A stretch of 43,726 bases of DNA from an uncultured Lachnospiraceae bacterium (GCA_910578715.1 CAJTRL010000027.1:1-43726), one strand, 5' to 3'. Counted from the first letter of the stretch, positions 17,287 through 25,958 are shown. The notes: generated from the sequence alone by a model not told the origin. Numbers and translations: made by a program.

Positions 17287-18471
17287 CTATCGATAATCTT
17301 TATAATAATCTTTTGTACCTGTTATACGGCCGTTTTTTACATAAACCCGCGGAATCCTCTTGCCGAGATTACAGGCGAGTTCATAATTGAAACGGCCCGA
17401 TAAAGCACCCAGTTCTTCCATTGTAATCCGCTCATCACCATCTTTCCCGATAAGCGTGACCTCCGTCCCTTCCTTCGCTTCGGGAATTTCCTCCACACTG
17501 ACCATGAACTGGTCCATACAGACTCTGCCAAGAATCGGCGCACGCTTTCCGCAGACAAGTACATAACCTTTTCCTGACAGTCCTCTCGGATAACCGTCCC
17601 CATAACCCACCGGGACTGTCGCAATCCGCATATTCTTCTCGGCCGTGTATGTGCCGCCATAACTTATCTGTGTTCCTTTTTCCACTTCTTTAACATAAAC
17701 AAGCCGGCTCTTTAACGATAAAAGCGGCTGTAAGGAAATACTGTCCCGGCGCACTTCCTCCGATGGCCACAGGCCGTACAGGGTAATCCCGGCGCGCACC
17801 ATATCCATATTGGCCCTTTCCAGTTCCAGAATCCCCGCGCTGTTGGAGCAATGCCGGACAGGAATCCTGTACCCTGTTTCCGTCTCCGCCCTTTCTATGA
17901 ATTGACTCATTAGGTCAATCTGTTTTTCGGCCGACGTTTTATCCATTTCATCCGCTCTGGCAAAATGAGTGAAAATCCCTTCCGTTTCGATGCCTTCAAA
18001 GGAAAGCGCTTTTTTGACAAACTGCAGTCCGCTCTCATCCGGACGGATACCGATTCGGCTCATTCCGGTATCCACTTTAATATGTATTTTTGCCTTTTTC
18101 CCCTGTTTTGCCGCACAGGACGATAATTCCTCCAGCGTATCCTCCCGGAATACCGCCATTCGGATTTCTTTTGCAATCAGTTCTTCATACGCATAGGGAA
18201 ACGTATAGCCGAGAATCAGAATCGGTTTTTTCAGGCCCGCTTCCCTTAAAATAAAAGCCTCTTCCGCCGTGGCAACGCCATAGCCGGACACATAAGACAG
18301 CTGTTCCAGTTCCCGGCCAAGCTGGACCGCTCCATGCCCGTAGCCGTCCGCCTTAATAATGCCCATTATCCGGGTATGCGGAGAAATTTTCCGGCGCATC
18401 TGTTCCATATTATAATGAAGTGCATCCAGATTCACTTCCGCATATACCCGCCCGTATTGTTCTAATGTCAT
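17287..18471 (-). CDS. alr: alanine racemase
   Basis: The 394-residue PLP enzyme makes D-alanine for peptidoglycan. The PLP lysine is Lys40 in KADGYGHGA. The C-terminal beta-barrel domain carries GYGDGYPRGLS and RVCMDQFMV, which supplies active-site residues. The ATG at 18471 overlaps the stop of the upstream NAD(P)H-hydrate repair gene by four bases (ATGA), giving coupled translation; the frame is open 98 codons further upstream but that part is the shadow of the neighbouring gene. The length is typical. The order nnr-alr-mazF resembles the Firmicutes arrangement in which the racemase precedes a MazF system. Confidence 0.97.
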   Translation of the reverse strand: MTLEQYGRVYAEVNLDALHYNMEQMRRKISPHTRIMGIIKADGYGHGAVQLGRELEQLSYVSGYGVATAEEAFILREAGLKKPILILGYTFPYAYEELIAKEIRMAVFREDTLEELSSCAAKQGKKAKIHIKVDTGMSRIGIRPDESGLQFVKKALSFEGIETEGIFTHFARADEMDKTSAEKQIDLMSQFIERAETETGYRIPVRHCSNSAGILELERANMDMVRAGITLYGLWPSEEVRRDSISLQPLLSLKSRLVYVKEVEKGTQISYGGTYTAEKNMRIATVPVGYGDGYPRGLSGKGYVLVCGKRAPILGRVCMDQFMVSVEEIPEAKEGTEVTLIGKDGDERITMEELGALSGRFNYELACNLGKRIPRVYVKNGRITGTKDYYKDYR

Positions 18472-20072
18472 GCTGTTTCCCCTTCTTCCACGGCCCGGAA
18501 TACCTTCGGAAACTGCCCGATGATATCCGTCGCCGTCATGCTGCGTTCTCCATGAACGCCGGCTGCCATATCTCCGGCCATGCCATGCAGAAAAACGCCG
18601 CAGACCGCCGCTTCCTCCGCTTCCATTCCCTGGGCCAGAAGCCCGGTAATCATGCCCGCAAGTACATCCCCGGAACCGGCCGTTGCCATGCCGCCGTTGC
18701 CGGAGGTATTGAGATAAGTCTCTGTTTTTCCCGGACAGGCAACAATTGTTCTCGCATCTTTGCATACTACGATGCAGTCCAGTCTGTCCGCCAGAACCTG
18801 TGGATAAACCGTCAGATTCCGGGCAGCTTCCGGAATCTCACATCCAGACAGCCTGGAAAATTCTCCAAGATGCGGCGTCAGAATCATTTTCCGTTCCGGC
18901 TGCTGTTTTCTCTGCCGCATAAAATTATTTACAGGCTCTCTGTCCGCATCTGCAGTCTGCACCGTATGCATGGCTTCCGCAGTCTGAGCCGCCAGCAGAT
19001 TCAGACCGTCCGCATCGATAACCAGTGGAAGTCCGCTCTCATACAGACATTGGTTAAGCAGCCATTCAGCCGCCTTACCCGTTCCGATGCCCGGCCCAAT
19101 CAGAATACAGTCCGCCCAGCCGCACGCCTCTCTAAAAGCCGCCCGGAATCCTTCGTCCGGCCCGCTTTCCATCCACTGCTCCGCATCATAAAGCGTCAGC
19201 ATCGCTTCCGGGAGCGTCTGCTGTAAAGTCTCTTTGTTCTGCCGCGCGGTCACGATTCTGACCATTCCCGCGCCCATTCGGAATACGCTCCGGGCCGCCA
19301 GCAGTGCCGCGCCGCATATCGTCCCGCTTCCGGCAATGACAAGCGCCTTTCCAAAAGTTCCTTTATTCCCGTCCGGCCGCCGCACGGGAAGCCGTGCGTC
19401 TTCCGGGGAAGTATAAGTATAGAACCGTGGGGGCTGCCCACAAAATCCATGCTCATCAATTCCCATTTGTCCGCATATGATTTTACCACAATATGCCGCT
19501 CCCGGATAGAGAAACTGTCCTACTTTATAAAATCCGTAGGTAACCGTCAGGTCGGCCTTTACCGCGCAGCCCAGAATCTGACCGGTATCGGCATGCACGC
19601 CCGACGGAATATCAACGGCGCAGACATAACCGTTCATCCTGTTGATGGCACAGACCGCATCCCGGTAAATTCCTTCGATTTCACGGGAGAGCCCGACGCC
19701 GAAAATCGCGTCGATTACTATATCATATTCACCTTCCGGGATTCTGTCAAAGAGCGTACATCCGTACTGCTCCAGAATTTCCGTCTGTAAAGCCGTCTCC
19801 TTACTGCATGTTTCGCGGGAGCCGAGCAGTACAAAATCAACCGGATATCCTTCCAGCATCAGCAGACGCCCGACGGCCAGGCCATCCCCGCCGTTGTTAC
19901 CGCATCCTGATACAACAAGCACCCTGTATGCACCCCGTCCCAGTTCCTTTCCAAGCTGCCGGACCGTCACGAGCGCCGCCCGCTCCATCAGGACGATTGA
20001 CGGCATTTTCAGGCGATTTATCGTATTATTATCATATTGTTTCATCTCCGCCTGTGTTACGAGATATTTCAC
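18468..20072 (-). CDS. nnr: bifunctional NAD(P)H-hydrate repair enzyme (epimerase plus ADP-dependent dehydratase)
   Basis: The 534-residue protein repairs damaged NAD(P)H hydrates. The N-terminal YjeF epimerase domain (about 1-210) has MKQYDNNTI, the GNNGGDGLAVGRLL loop and VIDAIFGVGLSR. The C-terminal ribokinase-like dehydratase (about 230-530) has GTFGKALVIAGSG, IGPGIGTGKAAEWLL, LTPHLGEFSRL and the ATP-site TAGSGDVLAGMI. A GTG start at 20072 is preferred because AAGGAAGGGG lies just before it and homologues begin with (M/V)KYLVT; the frame is open to 20147. About 25 residues between LLAAQ and the LTPHLGE motif are divergent and look like an insertion. It is translationally coupled to alr. 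Confidence 0.95.
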   Translation of the reverse strand: MKYLVTQAEMKQYDNNTINRLKMPSIVLMERAALVTVRQLGKELGRGAYRVLVVSGCGNNGGDGLAVGRLLMLEGYPVDFVLLGSRETCSKETALQTEILEQYGCTLFDRIPEGEYDIVIDAIFGVGLSREIEGIYRDAVCAINRMNGYVCAVDIPSGVHADTGQILGCAVKADLTVTYGFYKVGQFLYPGAAYCGKIICGQMGIDEHGFCGQPPRFYTYTSPEDARLPVRRPDGNKGTFGKALVIAGSGTICGAALLAARSVFRMGAGMVRIVTARQNKETLQQTLPEAMLTLYDAEQWMESGPDEGFRAAFREACGWADCILIGPGIGTGKAAEWLLNQCLYESGLPLVIDADGLNLLAAQTAEAMHTVQTADADREPVNNFMRQRKQQPERKMILTPHLGEFSRLSGCEIPEAARNLTVYPQVLADRLDCIVVCKDARTIVACPGKTETYLNTSGNGGMATAGSGDVLAGMITGLLAQGMEAEEAAVCGVFLHGMAGDMAAGVHGERSMTATDIIGQFPKVFRAVEEGETA

Positions 20073-20145
20073 TCCAATACCCCTTCCTTTCTCTCTGTCC
20101 ATTTGTCTCCGACATAAGATACCGGTTCTCCATGACTCCATACGC

Positions 20146-20178
20146 AAAAATACGCCAAAATCTCTGATTCCGGCGCAT
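20146..20178 (-). terminator. probable intrinsic terminator after the coiled-coil gene
   Basis: On the minus strand ATGCGCC and GGCGTAT pair (7 bp with one G-T) around a 15-base loop and are followed by TTTT. It sits just past the stop of the 20181-20825 gene. Confidence 0.5.
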
Positions 20179-20180
20179 TC

Positions 20181-20825
20181 CTATTCCTTTTTATCCTTCT
20201 TTCTCTTTGCACCGGTTTCTTCCGGATGATATTTTCTGTCAAAAAGCTCTATGACATCCGCTCCGAAAATATCGTGCATATACGCATATGTTTTATGGTT
20301 TGTTTCTTCCATTTCCTGTTTTCTGACGGCCTTTTTCTTTAACTCCCTGCGTGTTTGACTAATCCAGTCATCAAGAAATTTTATTTCTCTCGCATTGTCC
20401 CGAATCTTCCGATAGCAGATTTCCATTGTAGCCATCATCAGCTTTCTGTTGACTTTGTCAATTTCCGCCGGAAGTCCCTTTTTTTCTCCCTCATATACGG
20501 CTACTTTTTCGTTGCATTCTTTCAGAAGCCGTTCGTGCTCTTCCATATCTTTCAGTAATTTCTGATTATAAGGGTCCCGCTTTAACGCATCGGCAATGGT
20601 AAGAATCTCGCTCATCAGTTTCTTTTTAATCTTGACGATGTCTTTCCCTTCCGTCGTCACTTTTCCCTGTCTTTTGACAAGGCCGTTCAGTTTTTCTTCT
20701 AACGCTTTTATCTGCTGTGTTTTATCCGCCGCGGAAAGAAGCAAGTGCCACTTGTTATCCAGTGTCAGAAGCGGAATATTTTTTCCGTCCAGCGCTTTTT
20801 GCAGTTCGTCATTGATGCCCGGCAT
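20181..20825 (-). CDS. uncharacterised coiled-coil protein
   Basis: The 214-residue protein is not recognised. It is soluble, highly charged and almost all helical, with heptad-like runs at about 40-65 and 95-135 (KALEEKLNGLVKRQGKV; EEHERLLKECNEKVAVYEGEK). It has a basic, Lys-rich C-terminus (GAKRKKDKKE). A conserved-looking segment near the end reads YAYMHDIFGADVIELFDRKYHP. There is no signal peptide or catalytic motif. The ATG has AAGGGGG 7 bases upstream. It follows rex on the same strand after a probable rex terminator, so it may have its own promoter. The strong start signal and uninterrupted frame support a real gene. A structural or adaptor role is only a guess from the coiled coil. 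Confidence 0.75.
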   Translation of the reverse strand: MPGINDELQKALDGKNIPLLTLDNKWHLLLSAADKTQQIKALEEKLNGLVKRQGKVTTEGKDIVKIKKKLMSEILTIADALKRDPYNQKLLKDMEEHERLLKECNEKVAVYEGEKKGLPAEIDKVNRKLMMATMEICYRKIRDNAREIKFLDDWISQTRRELKKKAVRKQEMEETNHKTYAYMHDIFGADVIELFDRKYHPEETGAKRKKDKKE

Positions 20826-20900
20826 ACGAATTCCCCCTTCTTGCCAGAAAAAACGATTCTTCGGTCTGCTCCTCCATGTCAGAGCCTCAAATTGTCAGTT

Positions 20901-20926
20901 AAAAATCGGCTATCAAACTGATTTTT
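20901..20926 (-). terminator. intrinsic terminator of rex
   Basis: On the minus strand AAAAATC and GATTTTT form the stem arms, extended by one G-C pair beyond a mismatch, with the T run inside the 3' arm. It lies within 10 bases of the rex stop at 20931. Confidence 0.65.
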
Positions 20927-20930
20927 CAGC

Positions 20931-21566
20931 CTACTCCTTCCTGTGAGAAGCCAGATTATAAGAAAGTTTCATCAGACTGTCGAGAAGATGCACATTTTCC
21001 ACCTGGATTTCTTCCGGCACATTCAAATCCACATGCGCAAAATTCCAGATTGCCCGGATGCCGCAGTCCACTAACCGCTCCGCTGTGGCCGCCGCGCTCT
21101 GTTTCGGTATGGTAAGTACCGCAATATCAACATTATTATTCCTGATAAACGTTTCCATTTCTCCTATGGGGCGAACTTCAATATCCCGAATCTTCATACC
21201 GTATATTGCCGGATTATTATCGAATATTCCACAGAAGATAAAACCTCTCCGCTCAAAATTTACATAATTGGCAAGCGCCTGACCCAGATGCCCTGCGCCG
21301 ATAATAATCAGCTTATGCTCTTTGTCAAGTCCCAGTATCTTGCCGATTTCCTCATACAGATAGCCGACATTATAGCCATATCCCTGCTGGCCGAATCCGC
21401 CGAAATGATTCAGGTCCTGACGTATCTGTGAGGCGGTAACTTTCATGATATCGCTCAGTTCCTGAGAAGACACCCTTTCCGTCCCCTCATCCTTGAGCTG
21501 TCCAAGATATCTGAAATATCTCGGAAGACGGCCGATTACAGCCTGTGAAATCTCTTTTTCTTCCAC
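20931..21566 (-). CDS. rex: redox-sensing transcriptional repressor Rex
   Basis: The 211-residue regulator represses fermentation and NADH-oxidising genes and leaves DNA when NADH rises. The N-terminal winged helix (about 1-80) includes RLPRYFRYLGQL and VTASQIRQDLNHFGGFGQQGYGY, the signature of the family. The Rossmann domain starts with IIGAGHLGQALANY and carries the dinucleotide loop GAGHLG. The start is GTG at 21566 with AGGAGG 9 bases upstream. It is transcribed away from an ABC-F gene. A Rex-like palindrome lies in the shared intergenic region, which suggests self-control. Confidence 0.96.
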   Translation of the reverse strand: MEEKEISQAVIGRLPRYFRYLGQLKDEGTERVSSQELSDIMKVTASQIRQDLNHFGGFGQQGYGYNVGYLYEEIGKILGLDKEHKLIIIGAGHLGQALANYVNFERRGFIFCGIFDNNPAIYGMKIRDIEVRPIGEMETFIRNNNVDIAVLTIPKQSAAATAERLVDCGIRAIWNFAHVDLNVPEEIQVENVHLLDSLMKLSYNLASHRKE

Positions 21567-21601
21567 CGATGCTGCCTCCTGATTCTATTTCTTTCCTATC
21601 C

Positions 21602-21630
21602 AGTATATAAAAATATTTTTTTCCTGTCAA
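21602..21630 (-). promoter_or_regulatory. rex promoter
   Basis: On the minus strand a consensus TTGACA (+ 21625-21630) and TATACT (+ 21602-21607) are 17 bases apart. The -35 box is inside the palindrome at 21624-21641. Confidence 0.8.
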
Positions 21631-21641
21631 CAAATTGACAG
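21624..21641. promoter_or_regulatory. candidate Rex operator overlapping both divergent -35 boxes
   Basis: CTGTCAA-CAAA-TTGACAG is a perfect 7+4+7 palindrome. Compared with the clostridial Rex consensus TTGTTAANNNNTTAACAA, the core TGTyAA-N4-TTrACA matches, with a symmetric T to C / A to G change. Each half is also the -35 box of one divergent promoter, so a bound repressor would block both. Confidence 0.65.
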
Positions 21642-21663
21642 TTTCCTTTTTGCCCTGTAAACT
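21635..21663 (+). promoter_or_regulatory. promoter of the ABC-F gene
   Basis: TTGACA at 21635-21640 and TAAACT at 21658-21663 are 17 bases apart. The start codon follows about 40 bases downstream. Confidence 0.75.
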
Positions 21664-21704
21664 GAACAATAGCGTTAAAACAAACAGATATGGAGGTACT
21701 CCAG

Positions 21705-23654
21705 ATGATACTTTCCGTGAGCCATATACATAAATCTTTTCAGGAAACGCCCGTTTTACAGGACGTGTCCTTTCATATCGAAGCCTGTGACAAAGCCGCC
21801 ATCGTCGGCATAAACGGCGCCGGCAAAACGACACTGCTGCGCATCATCATGGGTGAGCTGTCTCCTGACGAAGGCATTGTAACGATTTCCAAAGACACGT
21901 CCATCGGCTACCTTTCGCAGAATCAGGCTGTGTCCGGTGAAAACTCCATTTACGATGAACTTCTCTCTGTCAGGCAAAATATTGTTGCGCTGGAACAACG
22001 GATGCGTTCTGTGGAATTACAAATGAAAAGCGCTTCCGAAGAAATGCTTCCCGGTCTGATGGAACACTATGCCAATCTGACGCACGCTTTTGAATCCGCC
22101 AACGGCTATGCCTATAAAAGCGAGCTGACAGGCGTTCTGAAAGGGCTCGGATTTGAAGAAAGCGAATTTTCCAAATCCATCGATACGCTCTCCGGCGGCC
22201 AGAAAACCCGTGTTGCGCTGGGAAAACTCCTTTTGCAGAAGCCGGATATGATTATTCTGGATGAGCCTACGAACCATCTGGACATGTCTTCCATCACATG
22301 GCTGGAAACTTATCTGCTCAATTATAAAGGCGCCGTGATTCTTGTTTCCCATGACCGCTATTTTTTAGACCGCATCGCCGGAAAAGTCATTGAACTGGAT
22401 AACACGAAAGCAACGGTATTTACCGGAAACTATTCCGCATACGCGGCCAAAAAGGAAATGCTGCGCATCGCACAGTACAATGCCTATATGAACCAGCAGC
22501 GGGAAATTAAGCATCAGGAGGCGGTTATTGAAAAACTGCGCTCTTTTAACCGGGAAAAATCCATTAAACGGGCCGAGAGCCGTGAAAAAATGCTGGATAA
22601 AATCGAAGTGCTGGAAAAACCCGTGGAAGTCCGAAGCGACATGAAACTGCATCTGGAGCCCCGGATTCTCAGCGGAAACGACGTTCTGCATGTGGAAAAT
22701 ATCTCCAAATCCTTCGACGGACTGACCTTATTTACCCAATTATCCTTTGATATCCGGCGCGGCGAACATGTGGCAATTATCGGCGACAACGGAACCGGTA
22801 AAACGACCATTTTAAAAATACTCAACGAACTGCTCCCGCCCGATGACGGCATGATTCGCCTCGGCGCAAATGTGGAAATCGGTTACTATGACCAGGAACA
22901 TCATGTTCTGCATCCGCATAAAACACTGTTTGAGGAAATCTCCGACGATTATCCGTACCTGAACAACACGGAAATCCGAAACACGCTTGCCGCTTTCCTG
23001 TTTACCGGAGACGATGTTTTCAAAAAAATAGGCTCTCTAAGCGGAGGAGAACGGGGACGACTTTCTCTCGCAAAGCTGATGCTTTCCGAGTCGAATTTCC
23101 TGATTCTGGATGAGCCGACAAACCACTTGGATATTATGTCCAAAGAAATTCTGGAGGACGCTCTGAACAGCTATACCGGAACGGTTCTCTATGTCTCTCA
23201 TGACCGTTATTTCATCAACCGGACGGCAGGCCGCATTCTGGAGCTGAACAGACATTTACTCACGGAATACCAGGGCAATTATGACTATTATCTGGAGAAG
23301 AAAAATGAAATGGTTTCCGGGAGTTCTTCTTTGGCCGCCGCTTCTTCAGGCATCTCTTCTGCATTCGCTTTTCTGAGTGCCTCTGCCTCCAAAACAGATT
23401 CGGAAAGCAAACAGAACTGGAAAACCCAGAAAGAACAACAGGCCGCTTTACGCAAAAAAGAAAATGATATCCGAAAGTGTGAAGAATCTATCGAAGCACT
23501 GGAAAAACGAAATGCCGAAATCGACCTGGAAATGGCAGACCCTGATGTCTGCACCAATGTTGCGCGGTTACAGGAATTATCCAGAGAAAAAGAGCAGAAT
23601 GACGCCGAGCTGGAAGTGCTCTATGAAAAGTGGGAGCAGCTGTCCGAGGCATAA
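21705..23654 (+). CDS. ABC-F family ATPase (ribosome-associated type)
   Basis: The 649-residue protein has two ABC domains in one chain and no membrane segment, which defines the ABC-F class. Domain 1 has GINGAGKTT, LSGGQKTRVALGKLLL and MIILDEPTNHLDM. Domain 2 has GDNGTGKTT, LSGGERGRLSLAKLML and FLILDEPTNHLDI. A charged linker (about 245-320) joins them, and a long C-terminal coiled coil follows a Ser/Ala-rich hinge (about 535-560). Housekeeping members modulate translation at the ribosome; some relatives give antibiotic protection, but no resistance-type feature is evident. ATG 21705 is chosen because GGAGG lies 8 bases before it; an in-frame ATG five codons earlier overlaps that site. Confidence 0.93.
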   Translation: MILSVSHIHKSFQETPVLQDVSFHIEACDKAAIVGINGAGKTTLLRIIMGELSPDEGIVTISKDTSIGYLSQNQAVSGENSIYDELLSVRQNIVALEQRMRSVELQMKSASEEMLPGLMEHYANLTHAFESANGYAYKSELTGVLKGLGFEESEFSKSIDTLSGGQKTRVALGKLLLQKPDMIILDEPTNHLDMSSITWLETYLLNYKGAVILVSHDRYFLDRIAGKVIELDNTKATVFTGNYSAYAAKKEMLRIAQYNAYMNQQREIKHQEAVIEKLRSFNREKSIKRAESREKMLDKIEVLEKPVEVRSDMKLHLEPRILSGNDVLHVENISKSFDGLTLFTQLSFDIRRGEHVAIIGDNGTGKTTILKILNELLPPDDGMIRLGANVEIGYYDQEHHVLHPHKTLFEEISDDYPYLNNTEIRNTLAAFLFTGDDVFKKIGSLSGGERGRLSLAKLMLSESNFLILDEPTNHLDIMSKEILEDALNSYTGTVLYVSHDRYFINRTAGRILELNRHLLTEYQGNYDYYLEKKNEMVSGSSSLAAASSGISSAFAFLSASASKTDSESKQNWKTQKEQQAALRKKENDIRKCEESIEALEKRNAEIDLEMADPDVCTNVARLQELSREKEQNDAELEVLYEKWEQLSEA

Positions 23655-23698
23655 AGAAACATTTTCAGAACGCAGCGCACAAAGCGCAACAGCAAAAC

Positions 23699-23745
23699 AA
23701 AACCGCAGCCGTCGGTAAGAATGATACCCGAAGACCGCGGTTTTT
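23699..23745. terminator. bidirectional terminator between the ABC-F gene and icd
   Basis: AAAACCGC and GCGGTTTTT flank a loop that contains further pairing (CCGTCGG with CCCGAAG is partial). The + reading ends in TTTTT after the stop of the ABC-F gene, and the minus reading ends in TTTTGTTTT after icd. Confidence 0.7.
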
Positions 23746-23759
23746 AATTTCCCATGTTT

Positions 23760-24965
23760 TTAAAGACTTTCCAAAGTCTCCTTAACCGCTTTGATGAAAT
23801 TCTCACTGTTTAAAACGGTAACGTCTTTTAAAGATGTGATAAGCGCCAGGTCCTTTGTCATTTTCCCGCTTTCAATGGTCTGAATCGTCGCCTTCTCCAG
23901 TTTATCCGCAAACCGGACAAGCTCCCCGATGCCGTCCAGTTCTCCGCGCTTTCTGAGCGCACCGCTCCAGGCAAAAATCGTCGCTACGGAGTTTGTAGAG
24001 GTTTCCTCTCCCTTTAAATGCTTATAATAATGACGCTGTACCGTTCCATGCGCCGCCTCATATTCATAAACGCCGGAAGGCGACACGAGCACGGAAGTCA
24101 TCATTGCAAGAGAACCGAATGCAGAAGATACCATATCACTCATGACATCACCGTCATAATTCTTACATGCCCAGATAAATCCGCCCTTTGCTTTCATGAC
24201 TCTTGCCACCGCATCATCAATCAGGGTATAAAAATATTCGATACCGGATTCTTTGAATTTGCTTTCATATTCTTTCTCATAGATATCCTGAAAAATATCT
24301 TTGAAATTGTGGTCATATTTCTTGGAAATCGTATCTTTCGTGGCAAACCATAAGTCCTGTTTCGTATCTAATGCGTAATTAAAACATGCTTTCGCAAAAC
24401 TGGTAATAGACTCGTCCGTGTTATGAATCCCCTGTAAAATACCGGGGCCTTTGAACTCATGAATCGTCTCCCGGATTTCCGTACCGTCTTTGGCTGTAAA
24501 AACAAGCTCTGCCTTTCCGGCTCCCGGCACTTTAATTTCCGTATTCTTATACACGTCCCCGTAAGCGTGACGTGCCAGCGTAATCGGTTTTTCCCAGTTC
24601 TTCACACAGGGCTCGATTCCCCTGACAATAATCGGCGTGCGGAATACGGTTCCGTCAAGCGCCGCACGAATCGTTCCGTTCGGGCTTTTCCACATTTCTT
24701 TCAAATGATATTCCGTCATACGCGCCGCATTGGGTGTAATTGTCGCACATTTGACCGCAACGCCGTATTTCTTTGTCGCTTCCGCCGAATCAACTGTCAC
24801 CTGGTCGTTGGTCTCATTGCGGTATTCCAGACCGAGGTCATAGTATTCCGTCTTTAAATCAATATACGGCAGTAATAATTCCTCTTTAATCATTTTCCAG
24901 AGAATTCTCGTCATCTCATCCCCGTCCATTTCGACTAAGGGCGTGGTCATTCTGATTTTTTCCAT
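23760..24965 (-). CDS. icd: NADP-dependent isocitrate dehydrogenase (eukaryotic-type, homodimeric)
   Basis: The 401-residue enzyme converts isocitrate to 2-oxoglutarate. It starts with TPLVEMDGDEMTRILWKMIKEELLLPYIDL, the hallmark of the eukaryote-like IDH type II group. It continues with KCATITPNAARM, KSPNGTIRAALDGTVFRTPI (substrate phosphate loop), KNYDGDVMSDMVSSAFGSLAMMTSVLVSP and the NADP-binding EAAHGTVQRHY. The length is typical. It has AAGGAG 8 bases before ATG and its own putative promoter in the gap after the GntR regulator. In anaerobes this enzyme usually supplies 2-oxoglutarate for glutamate in an incomplete TCA branch; no other branch genes are in the window. Confidence 0.96.
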   Translation of the reverse strand: MEKIRMTTPLVEMDGDEMTRILWKMIKEELLLPYIDLKTEYYDLGLEYRNETNDQVTVDSAEATKKYGVAVKCATITPNAARMTEYHLKEMWKSPNGTIRAALDGTVFRTPIIVRGIEPCVKNWEKPITLARHAYGDVYKNTEIKVPGAGKAELVFTAKDGTEIRETIHEFKGPGILQGIHNTDESITSFAKACFNYALDTKQDLWFATKDTISKKYDHNFKDIFQDIYEKEYESKFKESGIEYFYTLIDDAVARVMKAKGGFIWACKNYDGDVMSDMVSSAFGSLAMMTSVLVSPSGVYEYEAAHGTVQRHYYKHLKGEETSTNSVATIFAWSGALRKRGELDGIGELVRFADKLEKATIQTIESGKMTKDLALITSLKDVTVLNSENFIKAVKETLESL

Positions 24966-25003
24966 GTTGTTTTCTCCTTTTAGTATCGATTTCTTTTTTG
25001 ATT

Positions 25004-25032
25004 ATTTTACATAGCGCTTTCTGTTGCTTCAA
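25004..25032 (-). promoter_or_regulatory. candidate promoter of icd
   Basis: On the minus strand TTGAAG (+ 25027-25032) and TAAAAT (+ 25004-25009) are 17 bases apart, about 40 bases before the icd start. Confidence 0.55.
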
Positions 25033-25102
25033 ATTCTTTTTTTCTTCGTTCTGTCCTTTTATTCCTTTTTCCTTCTGCGCTTTTACCGCTTTCCGCCCTC
25101 TT

Positions 25103-25870
25103 TTATTTTCCCTTTTTATTCTCCGCTTTGCCGCTTTCCTTTTTCCCGGTTTCCACCGCTTTATCCTTCGTTTCTTCCGCCGCTTCTTCACCGTAAATCT
25201 CGAAAAGCCCGTTTTTTACCATATTATCATAAGCGTTAATCATATGCTTATTGGCAAGCTGTTCGGCTTTTTCCGCATCTTTCGCTTTCATCGCCTCCAT
25301 AATCTGCCGATGCTCTTTGTTGGAAGCCCGTCCGCGGGTATTGGTCGATAATGTCTTCTGTCTGACACGGAGGACATACTGATGAAAATCCCGCAAAAGA
25401 TGCTCTAACATTTTGGAATCGCACGCTTCATATAAAATATCATGAAAACGATTGTCCAGCTCCGCCATCTGGTCCATATGGCCCTTTCCCGCATGAAACT
25501 CCGCCAGATAGATATTCTCCTCCATCTCTTCTAACTGCTCTTTGGTGATTTTCTCCGTTGCCATCCTCGCACAGAGACCCTCTAACAAGGAACGAATCAT
25601 ATAAATGTCTTTGACATCTTTCGCCGTAATCCCTGTTACATAGGCCCCTTTGTTCGGAATAATCTGTATCAGGCCTTCCAGCTCCAGCTGTCTGAAGGCT
25701 TCTCTGACGGGCGTCCTGCTGACGCCGAGCTCCTCTCCGATGGCAACTTCTTTCAGTTCTTCATGTTCCTTATATTTGCCGCTCAGAATATCCTCTCTGA
25801 TTTTCTGAAACACTCTGCCGCGCAGAGAATAGTTATCATTTACTGCTTTCCGAATATCATAATCGCTCAT
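25103..25870 (-). CDS. GntR family transcriptional regulator, FCD (FadR) subfamily
   Basis: This 255-residue regulator has an N-terminal winged helix (about 10-80 of the long form) with REDILSGKYKEHEELKEVAIGEELGVSRTPVREAFRQLELEGLI, the standard GntR DNA-binding signature. The all-helical FCD domain has MIRSLLEGLCARMA, then AELDNRFHDILYEA with the metal-binding Asp/His, and HRQIMEAMKAKDAEKAEQLANKHM. The last 30 residues are a Lys/Glu-rich tail unlike the family norm. ATG 25870 has GAGGGA just upstream; a TTG at 25906 is an alternative. A palindromic operator overlaps its promoter, suggesting self-repression. icd lies downstream and could be a target, but it has its own promoter without that operator. 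Confidence 0.9.
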   Translation of the reverse strand: MSDYDIRKAVNDNYSLRGRVFQKIREDILSGKYKEHEELKEVAIGEELGVSRTPVREAFRQLELEGLIQIIPNKGAYVTGITAKDVKDIYMIRSLLEGLCARMATEKITKEQLEEMEENIYLAEFHAGKGHMDQMAELDNRFHDILYEACDSKMLEHLLRDFHQYVLRVRQKTLSTNTRGRASNKEHRQIMEAMKAKDAEKAEQLANKHMINAYDNMVKNGLFEIYGEEAAEETKDKAVETGKKESGKAENKKGK

Positions 25871-25929
25871 TTTTCCCTCATTTTCATCAGGCGCCGTATC
25901 TGTCAATGCGCCTTTTTATATATGGTATA

Positions 25930-25941
25930 ATTGTATACAAT
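25930..25941. promoter_or_regulatory. GntR/FCD operator palindrome
   Basis: ATTGTATACAAT is a perfect 12-bp palindrome that fits the TTGTnnnACAA-type half sites known for FCD regulators. It covers the -10 box of the gntR promoter. Confidence 0.65.
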
Positions 25942-25958
25942 CATACGGCCTATGTCAA
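25930..25958 (-). promoter_or_regulatory. promoter of the GntR gene
   Basis: On the minus strand a perfect TTGACA (+ 25953-25958) and TACAAT (+ 25930-25935) are 17 bases apart. The stop codon of the upstream subtilase gene is inside the -35 box. Confidence 0.75.

Noticed and set aside
18472..18765. 98-codon N-terminal extension of alanine racemase
   Set aside because: It is rich in Gly/Arg, overlaps the end of the NAD(P)H-hydrate repair gene and is its shadow; the overlapping ATGA start is typical.
24916..25191. Lys/Arg-rich 91-residue frame between the GntR gene and icd
   Set aside because: It is a shadow of the Lys/Glu-rich end of the GntR gene and of the icd leader; it overlaps both genes, and composition alone explains it.
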